7,804 bases of DNA from Bacteroidia bacterium. GTDB taxonomy: Bacteria; Bacteroidota; Bacteroidia; UBA8524. Every line of letters begins with the position of its first letter. The first letter of the stretch is position 1. A program made the translations under genes and the position numbers. Shown piece after piece: positions 6,229 through 7,804 of the stretch. The DNA lies in the NCBI GenBank assembly GCA_023277325.1, contig JALRIQ010000239.1, positions 1 to 7,804 on the forward strand, given 5' to 3'. The notes beneath the pieces were generated by a model. That model was given only the letters and a program-made list of their open reading frames with translations. It was not told the DNA's origin and searched no databases.

Positions 6229-7804
6229 TTAGTCTTTTACCAACTTACCGCTGAATTTAACTTCTGCAGAGCTAACGTGAACAACGTACATTCCTTTGCT
6301 CAAGTTCTGTAGGTCAACTTCGTAGCTTTCAGTTTCTACATTGTTAATGGTTTTGATCAATTTACCAGATAGGTCATAAATGCTAACCGTCGCTTTGTTT
6401 CCGCTATGGATACCTGCTAGATCAAGTATTACCTTGTCTTGTGCAGGGTTAGGGTACATTTCGAGATTATTGATATTCGTCTTAACAACGCTGTTAATCA
6501 GTTTGAAGTAATAGGGGTCTGAAATTTCAGAAGGACAACCTTCACAGATAACACGAAGGGTATAATCGCCTTCTTCTGCTGGTTTGATGCTCTTCGATGT
6601 GTATTGACCTTTCCATACACCATTATAGAACCAGATATAGGTATCGCAGGTTACGTCAGACTGAAGGATATTTCCAATTTGCGTGAGTTTTGGCTGCGCT
6701 GGTTTAGGTTTAACACGGAGGTAAACAACTTGAGATGTAACACTCGCGCCAGCACTGTTATCAACTGTGCAAACAATATTACCTGTCATACTTAGATCTG
6801 CATTCACAATAGTAAGAATGCGGGTATTGATGCCTTGGAAATTAGCGGCAGGAGTAAGTGGGGCACCACCTTGTTGTGTCCAATTGTAACGTAGGTTTGT
6901 TCCAGCAGCTACAATGGTGATTACATTGCTTGCACCTTCACAAATTTCCAATGTATCGGTTGGTTGTTTGATGATGGAAGGAGCAGCATTCAAGTCGATA
7001 ATCGCGAGATTCGACGTATCTGCGAATCCTGGACATCCACCTGTAACGATACAGCTATAGAAGGCCACATCCGATGGAATCAAACCAGTGATGGTCATTT
7101 TCTTCGCATCGGCACCTGTAATTCGCGGTCCATTGCTAAGAAGTGCAGCATCTTTTCTCCATTGGTAGCTGAGGTTGTAACCTGTAGCACCTACTTCGAA
7201 GTCTACTGTAGAACCTTCCAATACGGCCGGTTCAATATTCTTTGGATCAGTAACTATACGTGGTATCTGACGCATTTTAACGATGATAGAATCAGACTGG
7301 GTATAGGCACCACATGCTTCAATCACTCGGATTTTATAAACTCCAGAATCAGCGAGTGTCCAGGATTTATTTTTAATAACCGGCCCACCCAATCCTTCGA
7401 TATTATCGCGGCTATTCAATTCAAATCCGTCGTGGTACCATTGGTATTTAATTTTCTTACCGGTGGCGCTCACATAGAAGGTGTTTGTATCGTACTCGCA
7501 CAAGAAGAGGGTATTACCCACCATTCCAGGGTAACTTAGGTCTTCCAAAATAGTTGGAGGAGGAATATTTTCTACGGAGATATCAAATACTTCAGAGGTA
7601 TCCGCATAACAATCTCCTAGCGCTATCAGGCGGTATTTACCTGCATCGGCAAATTGTATTTGTGTGAATTTCAGTGTATCGCTTATGTCTCCGGTTGGCA
7701 CCCCATCTTTTATCCACATATAGTCGAATGAACCTTTGATAGAATTATCACCAGTTACCTCAGAAGGGATAAAGTAATCGGCATTCAAACATACGGTATC
7801 AACG
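6229..7804 (-). CDS. Multi-Ig-like surface protein with T9SS type A sorting domain (N-terminus outside window)
   Basis: The reading frame is open to the right edge: the codons from 7803 read VDTVCLNADYF, so an apparent start at 7788 is only an internal TTG (Leu) and the true start lies outside. About 524 residues are visible. They contain about five Ig-like beta-sandwich units, each with a core aromatic-Trp strand: YMWIKDG (visible 28-34), YQWYHDG (120-126), YQWRKDA (213-219), YNWTQQG (306-312) and YIWFYNG (389-395). Several also have the late-strand DSG/D-A-G-x-Y signature and Cys pairs. The last 79 residues (about 446-524) form a type A T9SS C-terminal domain: NLEMYPNPAQDK, then SIYDLSGKLIK, LSKGMYVV, and a final KLVKD. 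Such proteins cross the outer membrane by the Por/Spr machinery, which normally removes the domain and anchors or releases the rest. The likely role is adhesion or extracellular scaffolding; no catalytic domain is visible. A strong terminator follows the gene. Confidence 0.92.
   Translation of the reverse strand, partial: VDTVCLNADYFIPSEVTGDNSIKGSFDYMWIKDGVPTGDISDTLKFTQIQFADAGKYRLIALGDCYADTSEVFDISVENIPPPTILEDLSYPGMVGNTLFLCEYDTNTFYVSATGKKIKYQWYHDGFELNSRDNIEGLGGPVIKNKSWTLADSGVYKIRVIEACGAYTQSDSIIVKMRQIPRIVTDPKNIEPAVLEGSTVDFEVGATGYNLSYQWRKDAALLSNGPRITGADAKKMTITGLIPSDVAFYSCIVTGGCPGFADTSNLAIIDLNAAPSIIKQPTDTLEICEGASNVITIVAAGTNLRYNWTQQGGAPLTPAANFQGINTRILTIVNADLSMTGNIVCTVDNSAGASVTSQVVYLRVKPKPAQPKLTQIGNILQSDVTCDTYIWFYNGVWKGQYTSKSIKPAEEGDYTLRVICEGCPSEISDPYYFKLINSVVKTNINNLEMYPNPAQDKVILDLAGIHSGNKATVSIYDLSGKLIKTINNVETESYEVDLQNLSKGMYVVHVSSAEVKFSGKLVKD

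Noticed and set aside
6964..7539. Open frame of 191 codons on the + strand
   Set aside because: It is antisense to the Ig-like surface protein gene, whose repeats and sorting domain clearly define the coding strand.
7786..7788. Start codon of the surface protein at an internal TTG
   Set aside because: The frame stays open to the window edge, and the preceding codons (VDTVC) fit an Ig-like strand. There is no signal peptide after this position, which an exported T9SS protein needs.
1..7804. An undescribed multi-gene defence, mobile or biosynthetic system
   Set aside because: Every gene except the radical SAM, GNAT and surface proteins is a standard housekeeping gene, and those three are on different transcription units. 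No integrase, transposase, inverted repeats, CRISPR or toxin-antitoxin signature was seen.

Overview
The window looks like a piece of a Bacteroidota chromosome. The strongest indications are a large surface protein ending in a type IX secretion (T9SS) sorting domain, a promoter candidate of the Bacteroidota type (TTG-N18-TAnnTTTG-like), no clear Shine-Dalgarno sequences before the starts, and protein sequences of Bacteroidota flavour. I cannot name the genus. Coding density is very high, and no stretch over 100 bases lacks a gene.

Layout from left to right. (1) Positions 1-198, + strand: the 3' end of an NADP-type glutamate dehydrogenase gene, which stops about 30-38 residues short of the usual family C-terminus. 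(2) Positions 199-280: a short convergent intergenic region holding a degenerate 8-bp tandem repeat. (3) A leftward cluster on the - strand, read in the order fbaB (class I fructose-bisphosphate aldolase, 3334-2276), a terminator-like hairpin (2257-2224), accD (acetyl-CoA carboxylase beta subunit, 2150-1272), then a radical SAM protein of unknown substrate (1258-281) only 13 bp after accD. (4) A small GNAT acetyltransferase on the + strand (3394-3828), divergent from fbaB. (5) A PcrA/UvrD-type helicase on the - strand (6140-3825), whose stop codon overlaps the GNAT stop codon tail to tail. (6) A strong terminator (6177-6207) ending the next gene. (7) The 3' part of a multi-Ig-like, T9SS-secreted surface protein on the - strand (7804-6229), which runs off the right edge.

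Most of this is core metabolism and DNA maintenance: glycolysis/gluconeogenesis (FbaB), the first step of fatty acid synthesis (AccD), ammonium assimilation (GDH) and DNA repair (helicase). The parts with unknown roles are the radical SAM enzyme, the GNAT enzyme and the surface protein. I found no mobile element, CRISPR array, phage gene, toxin-antitoxin pair, RNA gene or defence-like cluster. I see no convincing undescribed multi-gene system here; the most useful leads are the shortened GDH and the accD-linked radical SAM enzyme.
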